This document shows positions 25,121 to 34,505 of a stretch of DNA of 64,000 bases, piece by piece. Every line of letters begins with the position of its first letter. The stretch's first letter is position 1. Made by a program: the position numbers and the translations under genes. This DNA is from Nitrospirota bacterium (lineage in GTDB: Bacteria; Nitrospirota; Thermodesulfovibrionia; UBA6902), in the NCBI GenBank assembly GCA_016215115.1, contig JACRLN010000040.1:22815-86814 (forward strand), given 5' to 3'. The notes under the pieces are model-generated. The model saw only the letters and a list, made by a program, of their open reading frames with translations. It was not told the DNA's origin and did no database searches.

Positions 25121-25990
25121 TCAGGTCTTGTAAAGGATATCCCTGTGGGTGAGTGATACGTTTAAATTTTTCTTTTCGAGCCGTTTCCTGATTTCTTCAG
25201 AGATTACAGGGGACCTGTGTCTGCCGCCGGTACAACCAATGCCTATAGTGAGATAGCTTCTGCCTTCCTTTTTGTAAAGCGGGATGACATGGTCCAGAAG
25301 CGGATTCAGTTTATCAAAGAAACGTTTGGTGTCATGCTGGGATAAAATAAACTTTCTCACGTTTGCGGATGTACCGGAGAGCGGTTTGAGTTTAGGTATA
25401 AAATATGGATTTGGCAAAAACCGTACATCAAACAGCAGGTCTGCTTCCTTTGGCACCCCGTATTTATAGCCGAATGAGATAAGGTTGAGGGACATTTCAC
25501 GGCGGCCTTTATTGAGATAGGATTCTGTCACCAGCTTGCGCAATTGATGGGGAGTTAAAGCAGACGAGTCTATGATTTTATCAGCTTCTTTTCGTATGGG
25601 AGCGAGCAGCGCTGCTTCCCTATGCAGGGCTTTTTTGAGGTCTTTGTATCCAAGCGGGTGAGGTCTTCTTGTCTCCTTGAATCTTCTGATAAGCACTTCG
25701 TCAAGCGCTTCAAGAAATATAATTTCCACTTTATGCCTTTTTCTGAGGGCGGAGACTGTCTCAGAAAAATCAGAAAGAAATTTTCTCTCTCTTATATCAA
25801 TCCCGACAGCAATCTTTGATGTTGAAGGGGTCCTGCTGATGAGATCAACAAGCTTCCTGATAAGGGAGGAAGGCATATTGTCCACACAAAAAAACCCGCT
25901 GTCTTCAAAAGCACGCAGCGCTATCGATTTTCCGGATCCGGATAATCCGGTAAGGATAACAATCAACAGGCTGCTCTTGTACTTTTTCAC
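25121..25990 (-). CDS. rapZ: RNase adapter protein RapZ (YvcJ family)
   Basis: A 289-residue nucleotide-binding protein. The N-terminal P-loop is GLSGSGKS (15-22). The C-terminal domain has the signature GIGCTGGRHRS (about 251-261), which in E. coli RapZ senses glucosamine-6-phosphate and binds small RNA to direct RNase E. It lies at the end of the lptC-lptA-lptB-rpoN-hpf operon and overlaps hpf by four bases. Compared with the E. coli order, ptsN is missing between hpf and rapZ. Confidence 0.95.
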   Translation of the reverse strand: MKKYKSSLLIVILTGLSGSGKSIALRAFEDSGFFCVDNMPSSLIRKLVDLISRTPSTSKIAVGIDIRERKFLSDFSETVSALRKRHKVEIIFLEALDEVLIRRFKETRRPHPLGYKDLKKALHREAALLAPIRKEADKIIDSSALTPHQLRKLVTESYLNKGRREMSLNLISFGYKYGVPKEADLLFDVRFLPNPYFIPKLKPLSGTSANVRKFILSQHDTKRFFDKLNPLLDHVIPLYKKEGRSYLTIGIGCTGGRHRSPVISEEIRKRLEKKNLNVSLTHRDILYKT

Positions 25991-26502
25991 TTTACCGGTT
26001 CTATCAATCCGAGATTTCCGTCATTTCTTTTGTATAAGACATTTATATCTCCCGAGGAGGCATTTGTAAAAACAAAGAAGTTTTTATCCAGAAGATCCAT
26101 CTGCATGGCGGCTTCTTCTACCCCCATCGGCTTTATGTCAAAGGCTTTCTTTTTTATGATCAGAGGGGTTGACTTCACTGTTTCCTCCGTAGAAGATGCT
26201 TTATTCTTGTTTTTCCTCTGCGAAACGATTTTTTCTTTGTACTTTTTTACCTGGCGTTCGAGTTTATCAACGACTTCATCGATTGATGAATACATTTCCC
26301 CGGTTATGCTTTCCGCCTGTATAAGTAACCCATTAACTTTTATAAGGACCTCTGCCCGGTGCCTGTATTTTTCAACGCTCAGGGTAACGATGGCTTCTGT
26401 AATATTACTGATATATTTTTCAAACTTGCCAATCTTTTCCTCTGCATAGTCTTTCAGAGTCTTTGTGAGATCCATGTGTCTGCAATTAATGATAATGTTC
26501 AT
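25987..26502 (-). CDS. hpf: Ribosome hibernation promoting factor, long form
   Basis: A 171-residue protein with the N-terminal S30AE domain (about 1-100; CRHMDLTKTLKDYAEEKIGK) and a C-terminal domain (about 118-171) typical of long HPF, which dimerises 70S ribosomes into inactive 100S particles. GGAGG lies just upstream of the ATG. It follows rpoN, as in many proteobacteria and relatives. Confidence 0.94.
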   Translation of the reverse strand: MNIIINCRHMDLTKTLKDYAEEKIGKFEKYISNITEAIVTLSVEKYRHRAEVLIKVNGLLIQAESITGEMYSSIDEVVDKLERQVKKYKEKIVSQRKNKNKASSTEETVKSTPLIIKKKAFDIKPMGVEEAAMQMDLLDKNFFVFTNASSGDINVLYKRNDGNLGLIEPVK

Positions 26503-26552
26503 TCTGCTCCTCCTTGAAAAATAGTAGCTGAGAGCTAAAAGCTATTAGCTGA

Positions 26553-27998
26553 TTAAAACCATTTCTTGCGCTTAATATGCGATGGAATTTTCATTTCATC
26601 TCTATACTTTGCTGCGGTTCTACGGGCTACGTTTATGCCTTTTTCTTTTAATATGTCAACTATTTTTTTATCGTTAATCGGTTTTTGCGGATTTTCCTCA
26701 GAGACTATTTTTTTAATAAGGTCTTTAACAGTTGATGATGATATATCTCCTTCTTCTGAAGAGACTGCATTACTGAAGAAAAATCTGAAACTCAAAAGAC
26801 CCTGTGGACATTGGATATATTTGTTTGATGTAACCCGGCTTATCGTACTTTCATGCATGCCCATATCTTCTGCTATGTCTTTCAGGTTGAGAGGCTTCAG
26901 GTATTTGTGCCCTTTTCTGAAAAAATCTTCCTGAAATTTCATGATACTCTCTGTTACCCTGTATATCGTCTTGTTTCTTTGATCAAGACTTTTGAGCAGC
27001 CATATGGCAGAGCGCAGTTTTTCTTCTAAAAACTGCTTCTCTTCCGGCCCCAGGGAATTCTTGTTTGCAAGCAGTTTTCTGTAGTAATTTGACAACCTGA
27101 GCCTGGGAATACCCTCATCGTTTAAAGTTATGATAAAATTACCGTCAGATTCTTCCACATATACATCAGGGATAATATGGACCGGCTCATCGCTTGAGTA
27201 ATTTCTTCCCGGCCTGGGCTCCAGCCCCTCTATAATTTTAACAGCGGCAAGGATATCGTCAATTGATGTCTTAAACTTTATTGCAAGCTGTTTATATTTT
27301 TTTCCTTCAAGCTCAGGGAAACCATTCATAAGTATATTTTCTACCAGAGTTCCTTTAAGTTTTAACGGCGATAATTGCAACAGCAAACATTCCTGAAGGT
27401 TTCTGGCGCCTACCCCGGAAGGGTCCAGTTTCTGAACAAAAGCGAGCGCTTCTTCTACAGTTTCCATGCCGGTCTCTGCATTTTTTGCGATCTCCTCAAG
27501 GGAGGCCTGCAGATATCCGTCTTCGTTAAGATTATTAATAATTATTTCAGCCGCTTTCCCGGCCGCTTCAGATATATGAGAGAGTCTTAATTGCCAGAGA
27601 AGATGCTCATATAAATCAATTTTCTTTCTGTTACGTTCAAAAAAAGATTGAACATCTTCAGAACTTTCCTGAAAATAACCCAAATCCCTGCCGTCACTTT
27701 CACGTTCTTCAAAATAACTGTTTGTTGTGAAACCGAATATCTTTTCAAGAGGTGTTTCGCTATCATCTGATTGTTCCTGAAAAGTCTCTTCTTCCGACGC
27801 CATTTCGGGAGTTTCAACTTTTTCCTCAGTCTCTCTCTCAAGGCCCTCTTCAAGCATAGGATTGTTCATAAGTTCCTGGTTTATATCCTGTGAAAGCTCT
27901 AACAGGGGGAGTTGCAGGAGTTTAATTGACTGCTGCAGTTGCGGCGTAAGGATTAATTTCTGTGAAAGTCTTAGTTCAAGTCTTTGTTCTTGTGCCAT
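26553..27998 (-). CDS. rpoN: RNA polymerase sigma-54 factor
   Basis: A 481-residue sigma factor. It has a glutamine-rich region I (QRLELRLSQKLILTPQLQQSIKLLQL), an acidic region II, the core-binding domain, a helix-turn-helix and the invariant RpoN box ARRTAAKYRDE near the C-terminus. It overlaps lptB by one base (ATG/TAA). No sigma-54 activator is encoded in this window. An AGCTGAGAGCTAAAAGCT repeat fills the gap to hpf (about 26522-26553). Confidence 0.97.
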   Translation of the reverse strand: MAQEQRLELRLSQKLILTPQLQQSIKLLQLPLLELSQDINQELMNNPMLEEGLERETEEKVETPEMASEEETFQEQSDDSETPLEKIFGFTTNSYFEERESDGRDLGYFQESSEDVQSFFERNRKKIDLYEHLLWQLRLSHISEAAGKAAEIIINNLNEDGYLQASLEEIAKNAETGMETVEEALAFVQKLDPSGVGARNLQECLLLQLSPLKLKGTLVENILMNGFPELEGKKYKQLAIKFKTSIDDILAAVKIIEGLEPRPGRNYSSDEPVHIIPDVYVEESDGNFIITLNDEGIPRLRLSNYYRKLLANKNSLGPEEKQFLEEKLRSAIWLLKSLDQRNKTIYRVTESIMKFQEDFFRKGHKYLKPLNLKDIAEDMGMHESTISRVTSNKYIQCPQGLLSFRFFFSNAVSSEEGDISSSTVKDLIKKIVSEENPQKPINDKKIVDILKEKGINVARRTAAKYRDEMKIPSHIKRKKWF

Positions 27999-28720
27999 TA
28001 CAACCTGAATTCCTCTCCAAGATAGCTTTTTTTGACCAGTTCGTTAGAGATGAGCTCGTCCGGGATCCCGTGGGCCAGTATCTTTCCGGCGCTTATTATA
28101 TAAGCCCTGTCAGTTATTGACAGCGTCTCGCGCACATTGTGGTCTGTAATTATCAGGCCAATTCCTTTATCAGCAAGCTGCCGGAGGGTTTTTTTTAATT
28201 CATTGACAGCAAGGGGGTCTATTCCTGCGAAGGGTTCATCAAGAAGCAGAAAAACAGGGTCCACAGATATGGCCCTTGCTATCTCAACTTTACGGCGCTC
28301 CCCACCGGATAACTGATACCCGAAGCTGCCTGATATATGGGACAGGCTGAATTCCCCAATAATTTTATCAAGCTTTTCCTCTTGAGATGCTTTGTCAGTT
28401 TCTATTATCTCTAAAACAGCTTTTATGTTATCCTTAACTTTCAATTTTCTAAAGATGGAAGCTTCCTGGGGGAGATAACCGATTCCTTTTCTGGCTCTTT
28501 TATACATCGGGGAATTATTCAGGTTTTCACCGTCAAGGTTTATTACACCTGCGTCGGGAGTTATAAGGCCGAGTATCATATAAAATGTTGTGGTCTTTCC
28601 TGCCCCGTTTGGTCCAAGCAGCCCAACAACTTCTCCTGAATTGATATTCAAACTGATGTCAGAAACTATGGGTTTCCTGTTATAACTCTTTTTCAGTCCG
28701 GCAACTTCAAGAGAATGCAT
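27998..28720 (-). CDS. lptB: LPS export ABC transporter ATPase LptB
   Basis: The 240-residue cytoplasmic ATPase that powers extraction of LPS by LptFG. It has Walker A GPNGAGKTT (35-43), signature LSGGERRKVEIARA, Walker B FLLLDEPFAGIDP and the switch His in ITDHNVRET. The family-specific start HSLEVAGLKKSYNRKPIV is clear. It adjoins lptA with a one-base overlap. Confidence 0.97.
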   Translation of the reverse strand: MHSLEVAGLKKSYNRKPIVSDISLNINSGEVVGLLGPNGAGKTTTFYMILGLITPDAGVINLDGENLNNSPMYKRARKGIGYLPQEASIFRKLKVKDNIKAVLEIIETDKASQEEKLDKIIGEFSLSHISGSFGYQLSGGERRKVEIARAISVDPVFLLLDEPFAGIDPLAVNELKKTLRQLADKGIGLIITDHNVRETLSITDRAYIISAGKILAHGIPDELISNELVKKSYLGEEFRL

Positions 28721-29199
28721 TATTTCAGTCCTTTTTTGTTTTGCAGAATTACCCTGCTTCCTTCTACAACAGCACGATCGTCTTGCAGAAAAAATATTAT
28801 CTGGGTCCCGGTGATTACATTTTCTCCTTCAACGGCTTTCGGATGACCTTTAAAAATTATTTTTTTCTCATTCTCCATATAGACGGCTTCATCTGAAAAT
28901 ATGGCTCTTTCTTTTTTATGAACTTTTACATTGCCGGAAGCATTTATTTCCTTAATTTTACTTTCTGAATTATCATAAAATACTGTCATTTTATCTGAGT
29001 AAATCGTTAAATCATCTGTAGTTGCAACCACAGAGCCTTCAAAAATGGCTGTATTGTTTTTATTATCTGCCGTGAGAGTTTTTGATGTTATCACTACAGG
29101 CTTATTTTCAGCTTTATCGGTAACAGTAGCAGCAGATGCAGTGAAATATATAAATAATATTATTAATACGTTATGAAAGATAAAAAGTGGCTTTGACAT
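28720..29199 (-). CDS. lptA: LPS transport periplasmic protein LptA
   Basis: A 159-residue periplasmic OstA/LptA beta-jellyroll that forms the LPS bridge between the membranes. It has an N-terminal signal (about 8-24) and the family strands ITSKTLTADNKNNTAIFEGSV and ASGNVKV. It overlaps lptC by 29 bases and lptB by one base, so the three are cotranscribed. Confidence 0.92.
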   Translation of the reverse strand: MSKPLFIFHNVLIILFIYFTASAATVTDKAENKPVVITSKTLTADNKNNTAIFEGSVVATTDDLTIYSDKMTVFYDNSESKIKEINASGNVKVHKKERAIFSDEAVYMENEKKIIFKGHPKAVEGENVITGTQIIFFLQDDRAVVEGSRVILQNKKGLK

Positions 29200-29695
29200 T
29201 TTTGAGTATCCGTATCTTCTGCTGTTTTATTGAAGCGGCAAGTCCTGTTCCTTCGATCAGGAAATTCTTACCGCTAAATTTTACATTATCTTCAGTGGTT
29301 AACAATTCGGACTTGCTGTCCCATTTTAGTGTATTTGTTATAAATTTTGTATTTTTTATGTTAATTTCAACAGATTCAATGAGGTTGATATTACCCTTCT
29401 CAGTTTCATAAATACCGTTTCCGCTTATAAGATTAATTTCGGGAGCCTGATTTATCTTCAGCCCTAAGGATTTGAGAAAAATTTCCTTTTCTCCCTTGGA
29501 GAAAGTTGCTTCTTTAGCTAATAGTTCCCACTTTATCTTATCGTTTTCCCTATGGGTAAGATGTAAATCCTGCATGGATGAAGTCTGGTATGACGGCTGT
29601 ATTGTCAAACCCTGTTCTTTGTAGTAACTTAATAATATCAAAGTAGTTATTGCAAGAAAAATAAACAAAATTCCAAAATATTTTTTCTTAATCAT
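29171..29695 (-). CDS. lptC: LPS export protein LptC
   Basis: A 174-residue bitopic inner-membrane protein with an uncleaved N-terminal membrane segment (about 7-24) and a periplasmic LptC beta-jellyroll (for example LVKATFSKGEK-like strands and LTTEDNVKFSGKNFLIEG). It hands LPS from LptFG to LptA. It is the first gene of the lptC-lptA-lptB-rpoN-hpf-rapZ operon. No ribosome binding site is visible before the ATG. Confidence 0.9.
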   Translation of the reverse strand: MIKKKYFGILFIFLAITTLILLSYYKEQGLTIQPSYQTSSMQDLHLTHRENDKIKWELLAKEATFSKGEKEIFLKSLGLKINQAPEINLISGNGIYETEKGNINLIESVEINIKNTKFITNTLKWDSKSELLTTEDNVKFSGKNFLIEGTGLAASIKQQKIRILKNVKATFYLS

Positions 29696-29700
29696 TCAAT

Positions 29701-29729
29701 AGTCTATCATACAGGGTATACCTTGTAAA
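29701..29729 (-). promoter_or_regulatory. Possible promoter for the lptC-rapZ operon
   Basis: TTTACA (29724-29729), a 17-base spacer and TAGACT (29701-29706) on the minus strand. The -10 box is only five bases from the lptC ATG, so a transcript from it would be leaderless. Confidence 0.35.
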
Positions 29730-29830
29730 GACTCTGGCAAGAAAAATGCTATAGTCATCAAAAGAACTTGTCATATTACCATTACATAGGAATTACCATA
29801 AGAAAAATCAGACATAATAACTGTCCCGGC

Positions 29831-29859
29831 TTGACATTAAAACTAACAAATGTTAATAA
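29831..29859 (+). promoter_or_regulatory. Probable promoter for the rnf operon
   Basis: A perfect TTGACA (29831-29836), a 17-base spacer and TAATAA (29854-29859). It leaves a roughly 100-base AT-rich leader before rnfC. The 272-base gap between lptC and rnfC therefore holds two divergent promoters and no gene. Confidence 0.5.
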
Positions 29860-29967
29860 TATTCGCTTTGCTTAAAATTTATATAACAAGTTTGAGTTAT
29901 AACACTATAAATAAAACTTAAACACTTCTTTTGAATTCATTTCTGAATAATATTGAAGGGGCGTAGA

Positions 29968-31278
29968 ATGAGTAAAGTTGCGACATTTGAAAGAGGCATT
30001 CACCCAAAGTATAATAAGGAATTTTCCTCTGGTAAATCTATCACCCAGGCAAAACCGCCTCAAAGAATAGTTGTTCCCCTCAGTCAGCACATCGGGGCTC
30101 CTGCAAAATGTGAAGTAAAAATCGGAGATGAAGTCAAAAGGGGACAAATTATAGGTTCTCCATCAGGTTTTGTATCCGCGCCCGTTCATTCATCCATTTC
30201 AGGGAAAGTAATAGCAATAGCCGATTTCCCAACAGCGGTCGGAAGGATGGTTAGTTCAGTGGTTATTGAGAGTGATGGAAAAGATGAAGCTGTTGCATTA
30301 AAGGAAAATCCCAATTATATGAATCTCACCGCTGACGAAATCAAGGTTATGATAAAAGATGCGGGAATAGTCGGGATGGGCGGCGCTGCATTCCCGACAA
30401 ACGTGAAACTTTCTCCGCCGAAAGAAAAACCTATAGATACTGTAATTCTCAATGGAGCGGAGTGCGAGCCTTATCTCACTGCCGACCACAGGCTTATGGT
30501 CGAGCGCCCCAAAGAAGTAATTGAAGGTTTAAAGATCATTATGAAGGCGCTTGGCGTGAAAGAAGGCCATGTAGGAATTGAAGAAAATAAACCCGATGCC
30601 ATAGAAGCAATGAAGTCAGCAGCTTCCGGTGAGCCGGATATTGAAATTCATTCGCTTGAGATAAAGTATCCGCAGGGCGCTGAAAAGATGCTTATAAAGG
30701 CGATAAAGAACAGGGAAGTTCCGAGCAAGGGGCTTCCGATGGATGTCAGCGTTGTAGTACAGAATATCGGCACGGCGCTTGCAATTTATGAAGCGGTGAG
30801 GTATGGCAAGCCTTTGATGGAAAGGGTGGTTACTGTTACGGGTAAAGGAATTAGAGAACCCAAAAACATGTTGGTGCGTATCGGAACTCTTCTGTCGGAT
30901 GTTGTTGAACAATGCGGCGGTCTTGCTGACGGTGCGGTAAAAGTGATTTCCGGTGGTCCCATGATGGGATTTGCGCAATGGACTCTCGATGTTCCGGTAA
31001 CAAAAGGCACGTCTGGGATTCTGGTTCTCACAGAAGATGAATATGTTGCCTCTGATGAATATTTCCCGTGCATAAGATGCGGAAGATGCGTTGATGTATG
31101 TCCCATCGGACTTAATCCTTCGATGTTAAGTATTCTATCAGAAAAAGGGTTTTATGAAGAGGCAAAGGACTATAACCTTTTTGACTGCTTTGAATGCGGC
31201 TCGTGTGCTTATGTCTGCCCGGCCAAGAGGCCTATGGTGCAGTTTATGAGGCTTGCGAAGTCGCAGGTGAAACCGTGA
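29968..31278 (+). CDS. rnfC: Rnf complex subunit RnfC
   Basis: The peripheral subunit of the ferredoxin:NAD+ oxidoreductase (Rnf), which binds NADH/FMN. Of its 436 residues, the Complex I 51-kDa-like domain has GMGGAAFPT and NGAECEPYLTADHR. Two 4Fe-4S sites lie near the C-terminus: CIRCGRCVDVCP and CFECGSCAYVCP. The in-frame TTG at 29953 is less likely than ATG 29968, which has AAGGGG seven bases upstream. It is first in a C-D-G-E-A-B operon, the order usual for sodium- or proton-pumping Rnf of anaerobes. Confidence 0.96.
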   Translation: MSKVATFERGIHPKYNKEFSSGKSITQAKPPQRIVVPLSQHIGAPAKCEVKIGDEVKRGQIIGSPSGFVSAPVHSSISGKVIAIADFPTAVGRMVSSVVIESDGKDEAVALKENPNYMNLTADEIKVMIKDAGIVGMGGAAFPTNVKLSPPKEKPIDTVILNGAECEPYLTADHRLMVERPKEVIEGLKIIMKALGVKEGHVGIEENKPDAIEAMKSAASGEPDIEIHSLEIKYPQGAEKMLIKAIKNREVPSKGLPMDVSVVVQNIGTALAIYEAVRYGKPLMERVVTVTGKGIREPKNMLVRIGTLLSDVVEQCGGLADGAVKVISGGPMMGFAQWTLDVPVTKGTSGILVLTEDEYVASDEYFPCIRCGRCVDVCPIGLNPSMLSILSEKGFYEEAKDYNLFDCFECGSCAYVCPAKRPMVQFMRLAKSQVKP

Positions 31279-31340
31279 AGAAGTGCAAAAGTGCAATAGC
31301 GTAAAAGTGCGGAAGTAGGGGCGAGGCGGTGCCTCGCCCT
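31279..31340. repeat. Two short repeats between rnfC and rnfD
   Basis: 31279-31315 is the GAAGTGCAAAAGTGC degenerate repeat. 31318-31339 is a hairpin GGGCGAGGC-GGT-GCCTCGCCC of the GTAGGGGCGA family also seen at 44288-44343. Neither has a T-tract. Confidence 0.75.
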
Positions 31341-31361
31341 CATCAGAAGAAAGGTTGGTAA

Positions 31362-32378
31362 ATGTCAACTGAAGCAAAGACTCATCAATTGGTTGTATCA
31401 GTAAGTCCGCATGTGAGGGACGAGGAATCCATTGCCAGAATCATGTGGACGGTTAATATTGCACTTCTTCCAGCATTTATCATGGCTGTATATTATTTTG
31501 GTCCGAGGGCGGTCTATGTTACAGCCCTTTGTATTGCAACTTCTGTTCTCTCCGAATATTTATTCCAGAGATGGCTGAAAAAGAAAACCACCATAAGCGA
31601 TGGCAGTGCATTTCTAACCGGGCTTCTTCTTGGAATGAATCTGCCCCCGGGTGTGCCGTTTTATATCCCCTTAGTAGGCTCTTTTGTAGCAATTGTTATC
31701 ACAAAGACGTTATTTGGGGGGCTGGGTTACAATATCTTTAATCCAGCGCTTATTGGAAGGGCGTTCCTGCTTTTAACCTGGCCCAAGCTGATGACGAAAT
31801 GGTATGAGCCCACAGCACTGTTTGTCGGGCTTGACGCCAAGACAACGGCCACACCACTTGGCATCCTGAAAGAAGAAGGATTGGCTAAACTTGTAGAACA
31901 CTTCGGCGACAAAGCCGGAGTGTATAAATCTTTGTTTTTTGGAAGCACTGCCGGTTCACTTGGAGAAACCTCTGCAATAGCGCTGCTTATCGGCGCAGCC
32001 ATTCTCTTATATAAAAGGTATATAACATGGCATATCCCATTTTCATTCCTTGCATCAGTTGCAGTAATAGCATGGATATTCGGCGGAAAGGGCGGACTCT
32101 TTACCGGCGATCCGGTTATACATCTTCTTAGCGGGGGGTTGATGCTCGGGGCATTCTTTATGGCAACTGATTATGTCACCTGCCCGACAATAAGAAAAGG
32201 GCAGATAATCTTCGGGATCGGATGCGGGGCCGTCACAATGCTCATAAGATTAAAAGGCGGTTTTCCCGAAGGCGTAATGTTTGCGATACTGCTGATGAAC
32301 TGCTTTGCGCCATTAATTGACAGAAATGTAAAGCCGGAACAGTTTGGCGCTGTAAAGAAGAAGGAAGATAAAAAATGA
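31362..32378 (+). CDS. rnfD: Rnf complex subunit RnfD
   Basis: A 338-residue integral membrane subunit with about nine hydrophobic segments. It carries covalently bound FMN in this family; the expected attachment Thr lies in KTTATPLG (about 161-168). GLLLGMNLPPGVP and NIFNPALIGRAFL are family signatures. It overlaps rnfG by four bases. Confidence 0.95.
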   Translation: MSTEAKTHQLVVSVSPHVRDEESIARIMWTVNIALLPAFIMAVYYFGPRAVYVTALCIATSVLSEYLFQRWLKKKTTISDGSAFLTGLLLGMNLPPGVPFYIPLVGSFVAIVITKTLFGGLGYNIFNPALIGRAFLLLTWPKLMTKWYEPTALFVGLDAKTTATPLGILKEEGLAKLVEHFGDKAGVYKSLFFGSTAGSLGETSAIALLIGAAILLYKRYITWHIPFSFLASVAVIAWIFGGKGGLFTGDPVIHLLSGGLMLGAFFMATDYVTCPTIRKGQIIFGIGCGAVTMLIRLKGGFPEGVMFAILLMNCFAPLIDRNVKPEQFGAVKKKEDKK

Positions 32379-33055
32379 CAGCAAAAGACATGGCAAAGAT
32401 AACCATTAACCTTATTGTAATATATGTTATCGGCGGGCTGATTCTTGCCTATGTATATGCAAAGGCCTCTCCTATCATGTTCATAAAGGCTAAAGAAGAA
32501 AAAGAGGCGGCGCTCAAGACAATGATGCCCGAGGCTGACAAGATAGAAGTAATTGGCAAGTGGGAGCCGCATCACAAGCATGCAGAATACTATTCTGCTG
32601 AGAAATGCGGTGAAGTTAAGGTAACTACCGTGAAGGATGAGAAGACGGGAAAGATGAAAGAGGAAAAAGAGTGTATAAATGCCCAGGAAATAGGATATAT
32701 TGTGGAAGGCTTTGGAAAGGGTTACTCGAGTTATATAAACCTCCTTGTTTCGGTTGATAAAAATTTTACTGTCAAAAAGATAAATATCCTGCATCATGGA
32801 GAGACTCCGGGTTTGGGAGACGAGATCGAAAAGGATTATTTTCTGAAGAGGTTTGAAGGCAAGACGATTGATACACTCGTTGTTATAAAAGGAGATACTG
32901 CAGATAAAGTAGAAGCGATTTCCGGCGCTACAATATCCAGCCGGGCAGTGACGGAAGACGGGGTAAGAAACGGTGTGAAGATGCTGAAAGAAAAACTTTC
33001 CGGCGGGGAAAAGGAACAACAGGGAGAGGAACACCAACATGGCTCACACTCATAA
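32375..33055 (+). CDS. rnfG: Rnf complex subunit RnfG
   Basis: A 226-residue subunit with one N-terminal membrane helix (about 10-30) and a periplasmic FMN-binding domain. The FMN-attachment motif is SGATISSRAV (about 186-195), and HHGETPGLGDEIE is typical of the family. An extra Lys/Glu-rich loop with two Cys (about 75-100) and a His-rich tail distinguish it. It overlaps rnfE by 17 bases. Confidence 0.95.
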   Translation: MTAKDMAKITINLIVIYVIGGLILAYVYAKASPIMFIKAKEEKEAALKTMMPEADKIEVIGKWEPHHKHAEYYSAEKCGEVKVTTVKDEKTGKMKEEKECINAQEIGYIVEGFGKGYSSYINLLVSVDKNFTVKKINILHHGETPGLGDEIEKDYFLKRFEGKTIDTLVVIKGDTADKVEAISGATISSRAVTEDGVRNGVKMLKEKLSGGEKEQQGEEHQHGSHS

Positions 33056-33671
33056 AAGCAACTGGGAATTAATAAAAAACGGGATGTTCAGCGAGAATAC
33101 TATCTTCAGGATGGCGATAAGTCTGTGTCCCTCCATTGCGGTGACGAACAGCCTGAAAAACGGCTTTTTCATGGGCGTATCGGTCATCTTTGTACAGACA
33201 ATGGTCAATCTCACCGTCTCGCTGATAAGGAATTTTATCAACCCTAAAATCCGTATTCCGATTTTTATGATGGTTATTGCAGGCTATGTTAGTCTCATAG
33301 ACATGTCGATGGCGGCATTCGCAAGGCCTGTTTACAAACAAATCGGACTTTATATCCAGCTTATTGTTGCTTTTGCATCAATCTTTGCAAGGGCTGAGGT
33401 GTTTGCGGTTAAGAATAAAATTATTCCGTCAGTAGCTGACGGTCTTGGCATGGGTATCGGTTTCTTTCTTGCGATGATAATTATCAGCTTCTTCAGGGAA
33501 CTGCTGGGCAAGGGCGCATTATGGGGTTTTCCTATTGTGTCCGGCAACCCACTGTTAATTATGATTTTACCTGCGGGTGGCTTTTTTGCCGTCGGTCTGC
33601 TGATGGGTTTCTTCAACTGGCTTGATGCGAAATTGGCTGAACGCAAGGCAGCGCAGGAGACTACGGGGTAG
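33039..33671 (+). CDS. rnfE: Rnf complex subunit RnfE
   Basis: A 210-residue membrane subunit with six hydrophobic segments that pairs with RnfA in the ion-translocating part. Family motifs are LCPSIAVTNSLKNG and FRELLGKGALWG. The first residues lie within the 3' end of rnfG. Confidence 0.95.
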   Translation: MAHTHKSNWELIKNGMFSENTIFRMAISLCPSIAVTNSLKNGFFMGVSVIFVQTMVNLTVSLIRNFINPKIRIPIFMMVIAGYVSLIDMSMAAFARPVYKQIGLYIQLIVAFASIFARAEVFAVKNKIIPSVADGLGMGIGFFLAMIIISFFRELLGKGALWGFPIVSGNPLLIMILPAGGFFAVGLLMGFFNWLDAKLAERKAAQETTG

Positions 33672-33678
33672 AATATTG

Positions 33679-33807
33679 AACCACAGAGAACACTGAGAGA
33701 AATAGAAGATGAGAAGATGGAAGAAAAAATATTTTTTGTCTTTTCTCAACTTCCTAACTTCTTATCTTCTCAACTGCTTTTATTCACACTCTATGACCTC
33801 TGTGGTT
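33679..33807. repeat. Inverted-repeat element between rnfE and rnfA
   Basis: AACCACAGAG (33679-33688) pairs exactly with CTCTGTGGTT (33798-33807). Between them GAAGATGAGAAGATGGAAG faces CTTCCTAACTTCTTATCTTC. The whole 129 bases can fold into an imperfect long hairpin within the operon. Confidence 0.75.
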
Positions 33808-33830
33808 AAAAAGATACAGGAGAAAAAATT

Positions 33831-34418
33831 ATGGATTTTAACAAACTTTTTCAGCTAATAGTAGCCGCATCATTAATAAACAATTTTGTCTTTACAAGAT
33901 TCCTCGGTTTGTGCATTTTCTTCGGCGTCTCAAAAAAGATGGAGACCGCTGTTGGAATGAGCATAACATTTACCGCGGTCATGGTGATAAGCTCGGCTTT
34001 GAGCTGGGTGGTTTTTAAATATATAATGGTGCCTCTTGATATAACGTTTCTCAAGATAATTGTTTTTATCGGGATCATTGCGGCATTTGTTCAGTCTGCC
34101 GACACAATTATGAAAAAAATGAGTCCTTCGCTATATTACAAACTCGGCATCTACCTTGCGCTGATTACCACAAATTGTATAATCCTTGCGGTCCCCTTGA
34201 TAAACTCAGGGGAGGGATACAGTTTCCTGGAAAGCATGGCATTTGGCGTTGGCTCGGGACTCGGTTTTGCGCTTGCACTTGTTATTATGGCGAGTATTCG
34301 TGAGAAACTGGAATTAGCCGACATACCGGCGCCTTTCAGAGGACTGCCGATATCATTTATCATAGCCGGACTTATTGCGCTGGCATTTACAGGATTTTCG
34401 GGATTGATAACGCTGTAA
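33831..34418 (+). CDS. rnfA: Rnf complex subunit RnfA
   Basis: A 195-residue membrane subunit homologous to RnfE, with six hydrophobic segments and family sequence NNFVFTRFLGLCIFFGVSK. In Rnf the RnfA/RnfE pair holds an intramembrane Fe-S cluster. CAGGAG lies upstream of the ATG. A repeat array separates it from rnfB. Confidence 0.95.
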   Translation: MDFNKLFQLIVAASLINNFVFTRFLGLCIFFGVSKKMETAVGMSITFTAVMVISSALSWVVFKYIMVPLDITFLKIIVFIGIIAAFVQSADTIMKKMSPSLYYKLGIYLALITTNCIILAVPLINSGEGYSFLESMAFGVGSGLGFALALVIMASIREKLELADIPAPFRGLPISFIIAGLIALAFTGFSGLITL

Positions 34419-34457
34419 GAAGTGCAAAAGCGCGGAAGTGCAATAGTGCAAAAGCAG
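34419..34457. repeat. GAAGTGCAAAAG repeat upstream of rnfB
   Basis: Several units of GAAGTGC/AAAAGCGC. The reverse complement of the same family runs from 34545 to 34602 inside rnfB, so the two can pair into a large hairpin around the rnfB start. Confidence 0.8.
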
Positions 34458-34505
34458 AAAAAAAGTTTTAAAATATTATTGCTGATAAAAAATAAAGGAA
34501 GACAA

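Noticed and set aside
33679..33807. Regulatory attenuator between rnfE and rnfA
   Set aside because: It is an imperfect hairpin built from generic repeat sequence with no T-tract or leader peptide.
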